Positions 1 to 8,873 are shown, numbered from the stretch's first letter. The stretch is DNA of 33,728 nt from Chloroflexi bacterium UBA4733 (GCA_002404055.1 DHIZ01000187.1:1-33728), one strand, 5' to 3'. Notes: generated from the letters alone by a model not told the origin. Program-made: numbers and translations.

Positions 1-612
1 TCCCCTCTGGCGGCACCGCCCTCCCTCTGCAAGGCCACGGTGCAATCCCCTGCAATCTACGTCTTCAAAGCACAGTTCCACCTTCACCAAAGAAACGTTG
101 GTCGTCGGTACCGTTGCACCTTTGCACAGCACGGAGTCATCTGGGCAAAATTGTACGGAGCCGATCATCAGTGAGAAAATCGCCTACGCTGCTGGAAGTG
201 AGGGCACTGTTCATCTTCTTTTGGCACCCAGAGGGTAAGGTTACGGGACGACGACGACGTGGGGCGAAAGGCGATACAGGAAATGCGTCTCATCACTCGG
301 CTCTTTCTTTGGCTGGCGTTCCGTCGCCACTACTATATTCCAAGCTTTGAACTCCGTCGAGCTCAGCGCCGGCGAGGCAAACACTCTGGTCTACTCGGCT
401 AAATCAGTCAATGATAAGACTCTGATAGGGGCTAGCTGGCTGCTTGATAGCGGGGCGTGGTGCTGGTGGCATAGAGTTTTTCAATGTTCAGGATAATTTG
501 CCAGTATCGCGTTCAAAGTAAGTTGCCAAGCTGCCTCCGTTGATCGTTGTTCCAAGGGGGGTGCGAGCCCGGGTTGGCGGCGGTGCTCCTTTCTCGTTGG
601 GCTGGAATAGGG
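1..612. other. Stretch without a supported gene
   Basis: I see no convincing coding region here. The longest open frame (114-350, plus) starts with TTG, has no ribosome binding site and encodes a basic, low-complexity peptide with no recognisable motif. One small point: positions 82-104 closely resemble 30654-30674, just upstream of the GH16 gene, sharing an exact 14-base core. The stretch may be the decayed remains of a former gene or leader. Confidence 0.4.
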
Positions 613-771
613 TTAGCGACGCGGGCCAGGACGGCCCATGGGGAACCAGTAGTAGCCATTGGGCGTACAGGCGTGTTCGATCTTGATGCGGGTGCCTTCG
701 GAGAGGTTGTCCCGGCCTTCTTGCTCCAAGAGCGAGAGGTAGGATGCCGGAATGGTGATGGATTCGTGCGA
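613..771 (-). pseudogene. C-terminal coding remnant, unknown family
   Basis: On the minus strand this frame is open for 52 codons after an in-frame TGA and ends in TAA. Its translation has protein-like composition (it includes ITIPASYLSLLEQEGRDNL and, further on, NGYYWFPMGRPGPRR), whereas the two competing minus frames read as arginine- or proline-rich noise. There is no start codon with a ribosome binding site, so I take it as the surviving 3' end of a broken gene. It sits only 10 bases beyond the stop of the diguanylate cyclase gene. I do not recognise the family. Confidence 0.35.
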
Positions 772-781
772 TCACTGGTTG

Positions 782-1894
782 CTACCTGGCTGCCATTACC
801 CCCGAGTCGTCGAGGGGGTTTCCCTCGCAGCACCCGTTGCCTCCGGCCCTCTTCGCGACATAGAGGGCAGCGTCGGCGGCGGTCAGCAGAGCCGCTGGTA
901 CATCGTGCTGCCGGGGGATTGTAGTCGCCACCCCGACGCTCACGGTCACGTGAGGCCCAACGCCGGACCGCACGCGGACGATGCCGAGTCCCTCGACAGC
1001 AACTCGCACGACTTCGGCGAGACGGCTGGCTTCGGCAATAGGCGTCTCTGCCGCCACGATCACGAACTCGTCGCCGCCATAGCGGGCGGCGAGGTCTCCT
1101 GGGCGATTGACGACGTTGCCGACGACGGCAGCCACCCGTCGTAAGCAATCATCCCCCGCATCATGGCCATACGTGTCGTTATAGCGCTTGAAGTGATCAA
1201 TGTCGATGAGCAGCAAGGAGAGTGATGTCCCGTGTCGTAGCGCGCGCCGCCACTCCCGCTGCAAGCAGGCATCATAGGCGCGCCGGTTGGCCAGGCCCGT
1301 CAGGCTGTCGATGACGGCGAGGTGCTGCAACTGGACGTTTACCCGCTCCAACTCGCGCACGTGCTTCCGCAAGCCGTCGACGAGTCGCGTCTGCTCGATC
1401 ACCTCACCAGCCTGGCGCGCCAACGCTGCCGCCACGGCCAACTCCGCCCGACCAAAGGCGCCGGGCCGGTGCTGGGCGAGGACCAGGCTGCCGACGGGTC
1501 CGCTTGCCCCTTCGATCGGCACCGCCAGCAGCGCGTGCTGGCCCGCGCGCAGCAAAGCAGCGGCGGCCGGGGCGACGCGGGGGTCGAGGACCGCTGCGTC
1601 CTCGATCAGTACCGTGTCTCCGGCCGGCCACTCCAGAACGCCGTCGAACGATGTCGCGGCGAGCGTGGGTAGAGGCTTCGGAGCGCCATCGCGGGCGAGC
1701 ACGAGCGTGAGGCGGTCAGCCGCGCCCGAGGTGATGAGGTGGGCCACCGCCAAGTCGGCATGGAACAGGGCGCCGACGCTCCGCAACAGCGCCTCTAGTG
1801 CCTCGCGCGGTCCGGCGGCCGCGCCGACCTCAAGGAAGGCCGCACCGAGGCGCTCATCTGGGAGCGCCGCAGCCGCCCCGTCATGATGGGCCAT
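782..1894 (-). CDS. GAF-GGDEF diguanylate cyclase
   Basis: Makes cyclic di-GMP from two GTP. The ATG at 1894 was chosen because AAAGGAG lies 8 bases upstream; the open frame runs to 2077 without a better start. The 370-residue product has a GAF-like sensor domain (about residues 20-165), a short helical linker (165-192) and a C-terminal GGDEF domain. The active site is intact (RYGGDEF, GGDEF at 273-277), and the inhibitory I-site RxxD is present as RPGD (264-267), exactly five residues before GGDEF, so product feedback inhibition is expected. There is no signal peptide or membrane segment, so it is a cytoplasmic sensor cyclase; the GAF ligand cannot be told. Cyclic di-GMP commonly controls exopolysaccharide output, which fits the neighbouring EPS locus, but a direct link is inference. 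Confidence 0.93.
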   Translation of the reverse strand: MAHHDGAAAALPDERLGAAFLEVGAAAGPREALEALLRSVGALFHADLAVAHLITSGAADRLTLVLARDGAPKPLPTLAATSFDGVLEWPAGDTVLIEDAAVLDPRVAPAAAALLRAGQHALLAVPIEGASGPVGSLVLAQHRPGAFGRAELAVAAALARQAGEVIEQTRLVDGLRKHVRELERVNVQLQHLAVIDSLTGLANRRAYDACLQREWRRALRHGTSLSLLLIDIDHFKRYNDTYGHDAGDDCLRRVAAVVGNVVNRPGDLAARYGGDEFVIVAAETPIAEASRLAEVVRVAVEGLGIVRVRSGVGPHVTVSVGVATTIPRQHDVPAALLTAADAALYVAKRAGGNGCCEGNPLDDSGVMAAR

Positions 1895-2158
1895 CGCGCA
1901 TGCTCCTTTCTGGCGCCGAGCTTGCGCACTGGTCTCATTCCACAGTTCGTGGTTGCGCCCTCGTAATGGTACTCCTGAGATGGCGCCGGCCAAGCCGGTT
2001 GCGCTCCCCAGCGCACAGGAATTATTGTCCGCCAGTATCCGTCCCGGAGATGAATAGCCCGTGAACGGCGGGGGCACGACGAAACAACGGCACGATGCGC
2101 ATTTCGTCAGTAACAGTGCTGTAGTACCAAATGCCTACGTCCGAGTTTTAGCACGACC

Positions 2159-2278
2159 TATTGGAAGGCGCCCGCGTCGGCCACGCCCGGCGCCGACACC
2201 TTCCAGATCACGGTTGCTGCAAGTAACGGCGCTATCCTCGGCTGTGATCTGCTGGCGGGGCAGTTCACTGTCCAATAG
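2159..2278 (+). pseudogene. C-terminal remnant of a beta-domain protein
   Basis: A plus-strand frame reads 39 codons of protein-like sequence (YWKAPAS, then DTFQITVAASNGAIL) and stops at TAG 2276-2278. The alternating hydrophobic pattern resembles the last strands of an Ig-like or carbohydrate-binding beta-sandwich. No start codon or binding site is visible and the frame is closed upstream at about 2110. It is flanked by an 11-base inverted repeat (GACCTATTGGA at 2155-2165 and its complement at 2271-2281). A decayed gene end is the simplest reading; chance cannot be excluded. Confidence 0.3.
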
Positions 2279-2296
2279 GTCTCGTCAGGGAGAGCT

Positions 2297-2419
2297 TCAG
2301 TCATCCTCCGCGCGCAGCATGCGTTCGCCTGCAAACATCAGGGCGACGAGCCCGGCAAGGAAGGTAGCGACACCGAGTGCATAAACGGCGAGTACCACCC
2401 GTACGAAAGTGCTGCGCAT
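2297..2419 (-). CDS. Small single-pass membrane protein
   Basis: A 40-residue product. ATG 2419 is preceded by GGAGG six bases upstream, which makes it far better than the upstream in-frame start of the longer open frame at 2548. The protein has a short basic N-terminus (MRSTFVR), one hydrophobic helix (about residues 6-29) and an acidic tail (ERMLRAEDD). No family is recognised. It lies between the diguanylate cyclase gene and an acyltransferase gene on the same strand, 149 bases from the latter. The call rests on ribosome binding site quality and transmembrane character only. Confidence 0.5.
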   Translation of the reverse strand: MRSTFVRVVLAVYALGVATFLAGLVALMFAGERMLRAEDD

Positions 2420-2568
2420 AATGGCCCTCCGATGAAAATACGACACGAGATAGCGCGCGGGCTGAGTCAACCATGGTAGCCCACTTGATCCAAATGGTAG
2501 CCCATTCAGCCGTCTGGTTGGTGACCGTGGCCGGCTGTTGCTGAACAAGTTGTCATTTCGGGCCGCGG

Positions 2569-3093
2569 CTACTGCGCCCTGCGGATGATGCGGGCGGCCT
2601 CGCCGGCGACGACTGCACCTGCCGGCACATCTTTGGTGACGATGGCGCCGGCGGCGATGACGGCGTCATCGCCGATGGTGACGCCCTTGAGGATGAGGGC
2701 CCGGCAGCCGATCCAGACCCGGTCGCCGATGCGTACCGGACGGTTGACGGGGGGCGCGCCGCCGATGCCGTGCTGGTCGGTGTCCATGATCACCACGTCC
2801 CAGGCGATCATGCAGTCGCGGCCAATCACCACTTCCTGGGCAGCGATGATCTCCACGTTGCGATTGAGGTAGGTGCCGTTACCGATGCTGATGCGGGCGC
2901 CGCGCCAGCACTCCAGGCGGACCCCCGGAAAGAAAGTGCAGTTCGCTGCCTCAATCGTGCCGCCCTTGTTCCAGATGTGCACCAACGGCAAGCCCGGTAT
3001 ACGTACCAGAAGTCCGGCGCGGGTGAACTTGCGCCGCAGGAGCAGGCCAAGGAACAGCGCCGGCAGCGAGTGCTTGGTCAACCGTTGCCGCAC
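2569..3093 (-). CDS. Hexapeptide-repeat acyltransferase (LbH fold)
   Basis: Probably an O-acetyltransferase acting on a sugar. The 174-residue protein shows the isoleucine-rich hexapeptide repeats of the left-handed beta-helix fold ([52 protein letters not shown]) and the conserved MDTDQH segment that carries the catalytic histidine in the maltose/galactoside acetyltransferase group. It ends with the usual VPAGAVVAGEAARIIR tail. The start is GTG 3093, two codons after an in-frame TAG, and has no clear ribosome binding site, so it may depend on coupling to the GH44 gene ending 57 bases upstream on the same strand. That pairing suggests a role in decorating or remodelling an extracellular glycan (inference). 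Confidence 0.88.
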   Translation of the reverse strand: MRQRLTKHSLPALFLGLLLRRKFTRAGLLVRIPGLPLVHIWNKGGTIEAANCTFFPGVRLECWRGARISIGNGTYLNRNVEIIAAQEVVIGRDCMIAWDVVIMDTDQHGIGGAPPVNRPVRIGDRVWIGCRALILKGVTIGDDAVIAAGAIVTKDVPAGAVVAGEAARIIRRAQ

Positions 3094-3150
3094 GCGCTAC
3101 CGGAAGCTCTACCGGCCAGGAGCTTCCGGCCAGGGAAGGCGAAAAGCCGC

Positions 3151-4911
3151 TCACTGCGGCGAGAAGCGCAGCACGGTGATCGAACTGGGCGGCAGCGTCA
3201 GCGCCAGGCGGCCGTTCTCCAGTTTGAGCGCGGCGAGCGGCGGGAGCGCATTGAGGGCGCCGGCATACTGGTAGCCGGCGACGGAACTGCCGTTGAAATG
3301 GCTCACCTGGATGGAGACCGAGGCCGCCGTCGCAGCGTCCTTGTTGAGGATGACGGACGTCACGACGGCACCGGCATCGTCCAGGCTGGCGAAGCAGGAG
3401 AGCTGGTCATCATTAGTGGTGGCTGCTGCCAGGGCAGTGGTACCGAACTGCCCGCCGTTGCCGTCGTAGTTGCGATAGGCCTGGAAGGCCACTGCCCCCG
3501 GACCGCCCTCTTTCGGTGCCGTCCAGTAGGCCGCGAGATCCACCCCCTCCCGCCCGAAAATGCCGAGCACTTCGGCGATGGCCAGCGCGCCGTTGGGCGT
3601 GTCGTCGGCCCCCCAGTTCCACTCCGTGATGCCGATCTTCGTCCCCGGGTAGTTGGCGTTCACCCACTCGTGCAGCCGCGGGATCAGCCGCACCACGCCT
3701 TGCACCTTATGCTCATCCCAGATCTTGCCGATCCAGCTCTCGTCGACATAGGTCGGGTCCCACAGGCTGCGCGTGGAACGCAAGCGCAGCGCGTTCATCT
3801 TGGGGTCCGTCCCGCCGGCCGTGTACTCGCCACCCTGCGGGTACCAGTGGACGTCCAGCACGTCGAGCGTCCGCTTGCCGGCCTGCTCGTCGTGCTGGCG
3901 GACTTGCGCCAGCCACCAGGGCAGGAAGGGCGTGCCGCTGTGGGCATTGCGGTCGGCCGAGGTCCGGAAGTTGTCGGTGCCGCGGTCCAGAGCTGAGTAG
4001 TAAAAGCCGGTCCAACCGGAGACCACCGGCCCTGTGACCAGGGCCGTCGGGTCGGCTTCTTTGGTCGCTGTTGCGTAATCCAGGAAGGTCGTCAGTGTAC
4101 TGTCATAACTCATCTGGGCGGGATGCACGTCGGTGTGCGTCGCATCCCAGAGGTCTGGCTCGTTGTCAATAGCGAAATACCTGACGCCACCGTGAGCGGC
4201 ATCGCCGAAGGTCTTGACCAGATGCTGCACCCACTCCTGCTGCACGACGGTGCCGGGCGGCGCTCCCGCTGCCGCGCGGGCAGCACTGGGCACCGAGGTC
4301 CGGATGCGATTCAGGGAAGGATCATAGCCGGCGACAGCGGCGACACTGCTGCCGGCGAGCGCCGGGCCGCCTCCGGTCGGCACATTAAGGGAGCGGCTGT
4401 TGCTGTTGTCGTCTTTCGCCACCCAGCCCAGGGCGGGAACGGTGAGGAGCGTGGCTGCCCCGATGGCGCGGTTGGCAGCGATGGCCTTGTCGGCCACGCC
4501 GGACGGCTGGCGGTCGTCCGGCGCGGTGTTGCCATAGTTGCCGTTGCGGAACTCATAGTCCCGAGCAGCATTCCAGGCATTGCCCAGCGACCAGTTGTAG
4601 CGACTGGAAGGGTTCCCGCCCCAGCGCGCCAGACTCGGCCGAATCTGCTTCTGGAGTGCGGGGCTGCCGCCGGCGAGACCGTAGATGAGTAGGCTGATCG
4701 GGCGCAGCCGCTGGCTGGCATCGATCGCTACGCCGTACACCGGTCCGGTCTGAGCGGTGGTCACGCTCTTCACCGTGGACGCCGTCGACGTGACCAGCGG
4801 TTGAATCGTTGGTACTGCCGCCGCCGCCGTGCCCGGTTGACTGCAGGCGGCCAGCGAGAGAAAGGGGAACAACGAAACACCGAGCGCGAGCCGGCGCGAA
4901 ATACGACGCAT
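3151..4911 (-). CDS. GH44-family glycoside hydrolase, lipoprotein
   Basis: A predicted surface-anchored beta-glycanase. ATG 4911 follows GGAGAGGCG and starts a lipoprotein signal: basic MRRISRRL, a hydrophobic stretch, then lipobox SLAAC (Cys about residue 23), so the enzyme is probably lipid-anchored outside the membrane. The catalytic region matches glycoside hydrolase family 44 (endoglucanase/xyloglucanase, retaining): [12 protein letters not shown] near the N-terminus, the acid/base glutamate in AIDNEPDLW (Glu251) and the nucleophile in ITEWNWG (Glu430). After the barrel comes a beta-sandwich that ends the protein; there is no PT linker or extra binding module. At 586 residues it is about the normal length for the catalytic unit. 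The downstream acyltransferase gene is 57 bases away. The substrate could be cellulose-like, xyloglucan-like or the cell's own EPS. Confidence 0.9.
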   Translation of the reverse strand: MRRISRRLALGVSLFPFLSLAACSQPGTAAAAVPTIQPLVTSTASTVKSVTTAQTGPVYGVAIDASQRLRPISLLIYGLAGGSPALQKQIRPSLARWGGNPSSRYNWSLGNAWNAARDYEFRNGNYGNTAPDDRQPSGVADKAIAANRAIGAATLLTVPALGWVAKDDNSNSRSLNVPTGGGPALAGSSVAAVAGYDPSLNRIRTSVPSAARAAAGAPPGTVVQQEWVQHLVKTFGDAAHGGVRYFAIDNEPDLWDATHTDVHPAQMSYDSTLTTFLDYATATKEADPTALVTGPVVSGWTGFYYSALDRGTDNFRTSADRNAHSGTPFLPWWLAQVRQHDEQAGKRTLDVLDVHWYPQGGEYTAGGTDPKMNALRLRSTRSLWDPTYVDESWIGKIWDEHKVQGVVRLIPRLHEWVNANYPGTKIGITEWNWGADDTPNGALAIAEVLGIFGREGVDLAAYWTAPKEGGPGAVAFQAYRNYDGNGGQFGTTALAAATTNDDQLSCFASLDDAGAVVTSVILNKDAATAASVSIQVSHFNGSSVAGYQYAGALNALPPLAALKLENGRLALTLPPSSITVLRFSPQ

Positions 4912-5052
4912 CGCCTCTCCAATTCCACTGTATACCAATACGCTTCGGCCACTCATGGGGCATCTAATTGTAGCTCGAGGAAGCGGTTTTCACCCGTATT
5001 GGTTTGAACGCCTCTGGCGCGTCTGCCGGCGCGAGGTGACGCACAACCACCA

Positions 5053-5205
5053 CGTGACGACTTCTGGAACCGCTACGTCGACGCCGAAGCGGAAGTGGAC
5101 CGCTTCCAGGCCGACCCCGACCGCGTCTTTCGCCATATCTACAACGTCCCACCAGCACTCCTGGCCGACGACGCCACCCACGACGAACTGCGCCTGGTCG
5201 CCTAG
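5053..5205 (+). pseudogene. C-terminal coding remnant, unknown family
   Basis: One plus-strand frame reads 50 codons of clearly protein-like sequence ([20 protein letters not shown], then [10 protein letters not shown]) ending in TAG 5203-5205. The frame is open back to about 5011 but has no start codon with a binding site. It lies between the start of the GH44 gene and a damaged acyltransferase gene, in a different frame from the latter. I take it as the 3' end of a gene lost by deletion. The family is not recognised. Confidence 0.4.
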
Positions 5206-5290
5206 GATTGCAGATTCAACAGGCCCCATCGAAGGATTTAGGGCGACCGGTCGGCGTACTGTTTCGAGTCTATATGGTAGCGTAGGGTTG

Positions 5291-5719
5291 ATGAGTGATG
5301 ATATTGACGTGCCCGCGCAGCCCGGTGATGATACGAGCGTTAGCGGTTACGACGGTGCGCTTGATCGTAGCTCCTTCGACGGGCGTCGTATCCTTCACCT
5401 ACCGCGGGAGCCGTGGTCATACCTTAGATCGCCGCGGAGCTCTCTCAACAAGGTCGTGAGTTGGATGAATGCCCACTGGCAATTCCGCGTAATCATCCTG
5501 GATAGCGACTTCCACGACGTCAGAGACCACACGCGCACGCCGAGATCCAGGCCGGTTATCATCGGAGATCGCGTATGGTTGGGCAACCGAGTCACCATTC
5601 TTCCGGGCGTCAGTATCGGCGACGATTCGGTGATAGGAGCAGGAACTGTTGTTGTAAAGAGTGTTCCATCGCGCTCTGTCGCGGTTGGAAACCCTGCCCG
5701 CGTCGTGAAGGCCCTTTAG
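5291..5719 (+). pseudogene. Acyltransferase with internal deletion
   Basis: A 143-codon open frame that is a shortened copy of the intact acyltransferase at 8874-9530. Residues 36-66 align with residues 33-63 of the intact protein (LPREPWSYL against [18 protein letters not shown] against WLNARWRLR). The next residue aligns with position 143 ([11 protein letters not shown] against VIILDNDFHEV), and the match runs to the C-terminus. About 79 residues, the first turns of the beta-helix, are therefore missing in frame, while the DxDFH histidine motif and the last repeats remain. A trimeric LbH enzyme is unlikely to fold without these coils, so I call it a probable pseudogene. ATG 5291 has only a weak GTAGGG upstream. 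It faces the intact copy across the 793-residue secreted protein gene. Confidence 0.75.
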
Positions 5720-5756
5720 GGGAGCGCATCCCAACGAGGTGACTGGGATCGCCCCT
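5718..5756 (+). terminator. Imperfect terminator-like hairpin
   Basis: Immediately after the truncated acyltransferase stop, GGGG-n-ATCCCA can pair imperfectly with TGGGAT-n-CCCC, followed by a short TTGTG. There is no proper U-tract, so this is a weak candidate. Confidence 0.25.
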
Positions 5757-5872
5757 TGTGATTTGGGTTGACCAGACCTGCAGGCCTTCTGCCCCCGAAC
5801 TGCCTAATCTTTCCTTGACGACTGCTGTGCGATCCGGCGTTGGCTGGCACAGACACACTACCTCAACCATTT

Positions 5873-5904
5873 ACCCGGGCCAGGCCATATAGCCTGGCCC
5901 GGGT
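5873..5904. terminator. Strong bidirectional hairpin between convergent genes
   Basis: A perfect 13-bp inverted repeat (ACCCGGGCCAGGC, six-base loop CATATA, then the complement). It lies 35 bases beyond the stop of the minus-strand secreted protein gene and between it and the convergent acyltransferase gene. The position suits a shared terminator or mRNA 3'-end stabiliser. Neither side has a U-run, so intrinsic termination is not certain. Confidence 0.55.
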
Positions 5905-5938
5905 GCGATATCCAGCCTTGAGTTGCTTTCTCGACTCA

Positions 5939-8320
5939 TCAGTGCGTATAAAGGGCATTGATTGAGTACTGGTCGGTGCTGGTGGTGGCCTGGCCGAAGG
6001 TGGTGGGCCAGGAGCCGAAGGGGACGCTGGCGGTGCTGTAGGCGTACAGCACGCTGCCGCTCGTGTCGTAGTGCAGGTCGTTCATGGCGTCGTTGCTGCC
6101 GTTGGTATTGTACATCAGCCAGTAGTTGGTGTTGGGCTGCAAGGTGGCGCTGACCGGCAGCGTGTTCCAGGCGTTCCCCGTGAGCGTCCCCGTGCCGCTG
6201 TGCGCGAGCAAGGTGCCGGGGGCGCCGTTGTTGTCGCTGTAGATAGCAAGCTGATACTGGTTGTGGGGGGCGGCATCGGCCTGGCCGATGGCGACGCTCA
6301 TGCTCGTGACGGTTCCCCCCGTGGCGTTCGACGTGAAGCGTGAGCCGTTCACGAAGTTGGCATCGCCGGAGTCCGTCTGCCCTCCTGCCGTCGTGGCGCC
6401 CAGTGTCGCCGTCGTCGTAGTCACCGGTGTGGCCGTGGCGGTTGCGGTTGGTCTCGGTGTGGCCGTAGCCGTCGGGGCAGCGGTGGTCACCGCGACTGTG
6501 GCGGCCGAGGCGTCCCAGAAGTAGTCGGTGCTCCAGTTGCCATTGAACACGCCCACCATCACCGTGTCGGTGCCGCTGGTCGTCGGAGCCGTCCAGGCGT
6601 AGCTATAGGTTGCCGACTGGCCTGCGGCGAGGTTCTGGCCGCTGAAGACCTGCTGGCCCGCCTTCTGCCCGGAAGCATCGTACACCTCGATGTCCACATT
6701 GCCGTTGCTCAAAGCGCCGCCGTGGTTCGTGATCGTGGTGTGGATCGTGGTCGTCGCCCCGGGCTCGACTGTGCTGGGCGACGCTGTTGACGCATCGCTG
6801 AAGGACGGCGTCGCGGAAGGCGACGTGGTGGCCGTTGCCGTCGCCCTCGGTGTGGCCGTCGCTGGCGCCCTCGGTGTGGCCGTCGCCGTTGCGGTGGCCG
6901 TCGGCGTCGCCGTTGCCGTCGGCGACCCACCGGTTCCGGACGGAACTCCTACTTCAAGGTCAATGTTGGCCAGAGCGGCGTCATTAGGCATCCAGGAGAT
7001 CACACCGTGTGGCTCGAACTCCAGAATGTTGTTGCCCTGACGTAGATCACTTAGCGTCACCGGTGCCACGAAGCCAAACCAACTGGCGGTGTCGGTGGGT
7101 TGGACTAGCTGCCGCCAAGGACCCCCATTGAAGCGGTAACTGACCGAACCTCCCAGACCGATGTAGTTCGCGTCGAAAGAGAGGACAGCCCCGGTCGCTC
7201 CGGTCAAGTCGACGTTGGGCAGAGTGAAGTTGGGACCAGCCGTACCGGTCTTCATGTCATAGCCGAGGTCGAGTCCGCCGCTGTCCGGCACCATGGCATC
7301 AGGAACCTCGTAGGCGCGAGGGGTCGGCAAGACCGGGCCGTCAAAGCCCACATCGTGCCAATGGTAGGTGTGCGCACTCTCGCCGTTGAACTTCGCGGCG
7401 TTGTATTGCGACTGCTGCAAACTGACATAGCCGCGCGTGAACGGCAGGTTGAGTCCGGTAGCATCTGCCATCAGCTTCAGGGTGTCGGTGCCCGCGTCGC
7501 TTCCCCAGACCTGGATTTCCTGCTGGCTGACACGGACCTGGATGCGGTTCATAGTGTCCCGGGCCACTGCGACGCAGTAGTTGGGATCGGCCCAGGTGGG
7601 AGTAAAATTGACACTGTTCTGCACGTAATTATCGAAGCGCTGGAAGTCCCCCACGGTGACAGAAGTCGCGTCAGTCGTCGCGCTACTCTGGGCGCAGGGA
7701 TTGTCGAAGCTGATGCTGATGCCATTGCGTGGGCTGACCTGCTCACCAGGGTGGACCGGGTGGGGGCCTTCCACCGGCTGGTCCGTGATCACAACCGAGG
7801 GCCACCAGCTATGCGGGCCCCGCGTGACGGCATCTACGCCGAAAGTTACGATACCGGTGCGGCCCGCGAAATCAAAGGGTTGACGTATCTGGGCTGAGTC
7901 TAGGGCGTAGGAGCCACCGTCATTCATTGCGGTCATCCAGTGCATATGCTCCATGCCATTGGCGTTGCAGAAGAACGAGTCCTGTGGCGGTAACACGCCG
8001 GAGATGGGTGTCATGCAGAACATTGCATCCGTGGGTGGGTACCAGTTGAACTGTCCCTGTCCGGGATTCACTGCCGAACTCAACCGGGCAAAACTCCAGT
8101 TTGCGTCATTTAGGTCTCCGGCTCGCCCACCCGGCGAAGCTGTGTTAAAGGTGTCGCAGAACCCCACCTGGCTCAATCCGCAGTTCGTGTCCATAACTGT
8201 TAGCGCCTTCATCGGGCTCTTTGCCGTGCTACTACTGGTATTTGCCGAAGCAACATCGCCGCCGAAGACTCCAAAGATCAGAGCGAGAATGATTATACTT
8301 GCGAATGCGCGAATCGCCAA
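5939..8320 (-). CDS. Secreted lectin-like protein, CARDB domain, PT linkers
   Basis: A large exported protein, probably binding extracellular polysaccharide. A signal peptide (AIRAFASIIILALIFGVFGG, cleavage near ASA) is followed by a domain of about 300 residues with a concanavalin/laminin-G-like character (FDFAGRTGIVTFGVDA, WWPSVVITDQP) but no recognised catalytic pair. Next come a beta-domain, a Pro/Thr/Ala linker (about residues 475-520), a CARDB-like domain (PSTVEPGATTTIHTTITNHG up to FWDASAATVAV), a second PT linker and a C-terminal beta-domain of about 130 residues. The last domain is almost identical in DNA to the end of the copper oxidase gene (28373-28784). The start is uncertain: TTG 8320 has no binding site; the frame stays open to about 8400, where AGGAG precedes only ATC codons. 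Confidence 0.8.
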   Translation of the reverse strand: MAIRAFASIIILALIFGVFGGDVASANTSSSTAKSPMKALTVMDTNCGLSQVGFCDTFNTASPGGRAGDLNDANWSFARLSSAVNPGQGQFNWYPPTDAMFCMTPISGVLPPQDSFFCNANGMEHMHWMTAMNDGGSYALDSAQIRQPFDFAGRTGIVTFGVDAVTRGPHSWWPSVVITDQPVEGPHPVHPGEQVSPRNGISISFDNPCAQSSATTDATSVTVGDFQRFDNYVQNSVNFTPTWADPNYCVAVARDTMNRIQVRVSQQEIQVWGSDAGTDTLKLMADATGLNLPFTRGYVSLQQSQYNAAKFNGESAHTYHWHDVGFDGPVLPTPRAYEVPDAMVPDSGGLDLGYDMKTGTAGPNFTLPNVDLTGATGAVLSFDANYIGLGGSVSYRFNGGPWRQLVQPTDTASWFGFVAPVTLSDLRQGNNILEFEPHGVISWMPNDAALANIDLEVGVPSGTGGSPTATATPTATATATATPRAPATATPRATATATTSPSATPSFSDASTASPSTVEPGATTTIHTTITNHGGALSNGNVDIEVYDASGQKAGQQVFSGQNLAAGQSATYSYAWTAPTTSGTDTVMVGVFNGNWSTDYFWDASAATVAVTTAAPTATATPRPTATATATPVTTTTATLGATTAGGQTDSGDANFVNGSRFTSNATGGTVTSMSVAIGQADAAPHNQYQLAIYSDNNGAPGTLLAHSGTGTLTGNAWNTLPVSATLQPNTNYWLMYNTNGSNDAMNDLHYDTSGSVLYAYSTASVPFGSWPTTFGQATTSTDQYSINALYTH
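5974..6385 (-). repeat. 412-bp inverted repeat, copy 1
   Basis: On the minus strand this segment encodes the C-terminal beta-domain of the secreted protein. It matches 28373-28784 (plus strand) over 412 positions with no gap and six mismatches (98.5% identity by direct comparison). Identity stops abruptly at both ends inside coding sequence. Confidence 0.95.
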
Positions 8321-8494
8321 CGGCTTGAGAGGCTTGTTGATGTGTAATAGATTCGGTAATGAGCCAGAGTTAATCTGTAGGATGATCTTACTCCTAGTCT
8401 AAGCAATCAGGGCATGATGTTAGCGCCCGCGATAATAGGAATTGGACGAGTGTAGCCGTCTTGGCGCGAGATTACCATGCCCTATAGGTACTAG

Positions 8495-8619
8495 GAGTGC
8501 GCCGCAAAGTTTTGCATAGCAGGCAAGCTCTCCAGATGGAGCCGCAGCCGTGCCCTCTGGCTGCGGTTCGTGTCTCCAGGAGGGAAGCAAGCGAGCGCGC
8601 AAAACTTTGCGGCGCACTC
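8495..8619. mobile_element. 125-bp MITE related to the ISKra4-like element
   Basis: A miniature element with perfect 21-bp terminal inverted repeats (8495-8515 and 8599-8619, GAGTGCGCCGCAAAGTTTTGC) and a 9-bp direct repeat AGGTACTAG on both sides (8486-8494 and 8620-8628). Its ends match 18 of 21 bases of the right end of the full-length insertion sequence at 19301-21045, which also makes a 9-bp duplication. It has no coding capacity, so it is most simply a non-autonomous derivative moved by an ISKra4-type transposase. It lies upstream of the secreted protein gene (start near 8320) and could affect its promoter. Confidence 0.88.
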
Positions 8620-8638
8620 AGGTACTAGTAGGTACTAG

Positions 8639-8781
8639 AGCGCCGGTCCAGTAATGGCTTTCGGGGCAGCGAGAGCCACTGCTTGGCCCGGTCGATCGGC
8701 GTTCTCCCTCTGGCGCAGACATGGCATGTCGGGCTGTAATCCTGCCCAATCACTGCTCTGGTGGATTACTGGACCGGTGCT
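8639..8781. mobile_element. 143-bp MITE, different family
   Basis: A second miniature element 10 bases from the end of the first target duplication. It has 17-bp terminal inverted repeats with one mismatch (8639-8655 AGCGCCGGTCCAGTAAT and 8765-8781) and a 4-bp direct repeat CTAG at 8635-8638 and 8782-8785. A 4-bp CTAR-type duplication is typical of IS5-group elements, so an IS5-like parent is possible (inference). The interior has no open frame. Its left CTAG lies inside a third copy of the AGGTACTAG nonamer. Confidence 0.72.
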
Positions 8782-8873
8782 CTAGGACGTCTCGGAACGT
8801 TGTCCCCCCCCCGCAATGAGGCGAATGTCAGGATAGTACTTTCGGGCCAAACGGGTCCGGGAGGGCGGTGTTG

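Noticed and set aside
2770..3996. Plus-strand frame of 408 codons
   Set aside because: Opposite the GH44 and acyltransferase genes; arginine/valine-rich with no motif, a high-GC shadow.
5873..5904. Transposon end or attachment site
   Set aside because: The palindrome stands alone between convergent gene ends with no flanking direct repeat; an end-of-transcript hairpin fits better.
6261..7040. Valine/alanine-rich plus-strand frames opposite the secreted protein gene
   Set aside because: They are the antisense of PT-linker codons and have no binding site or domain.
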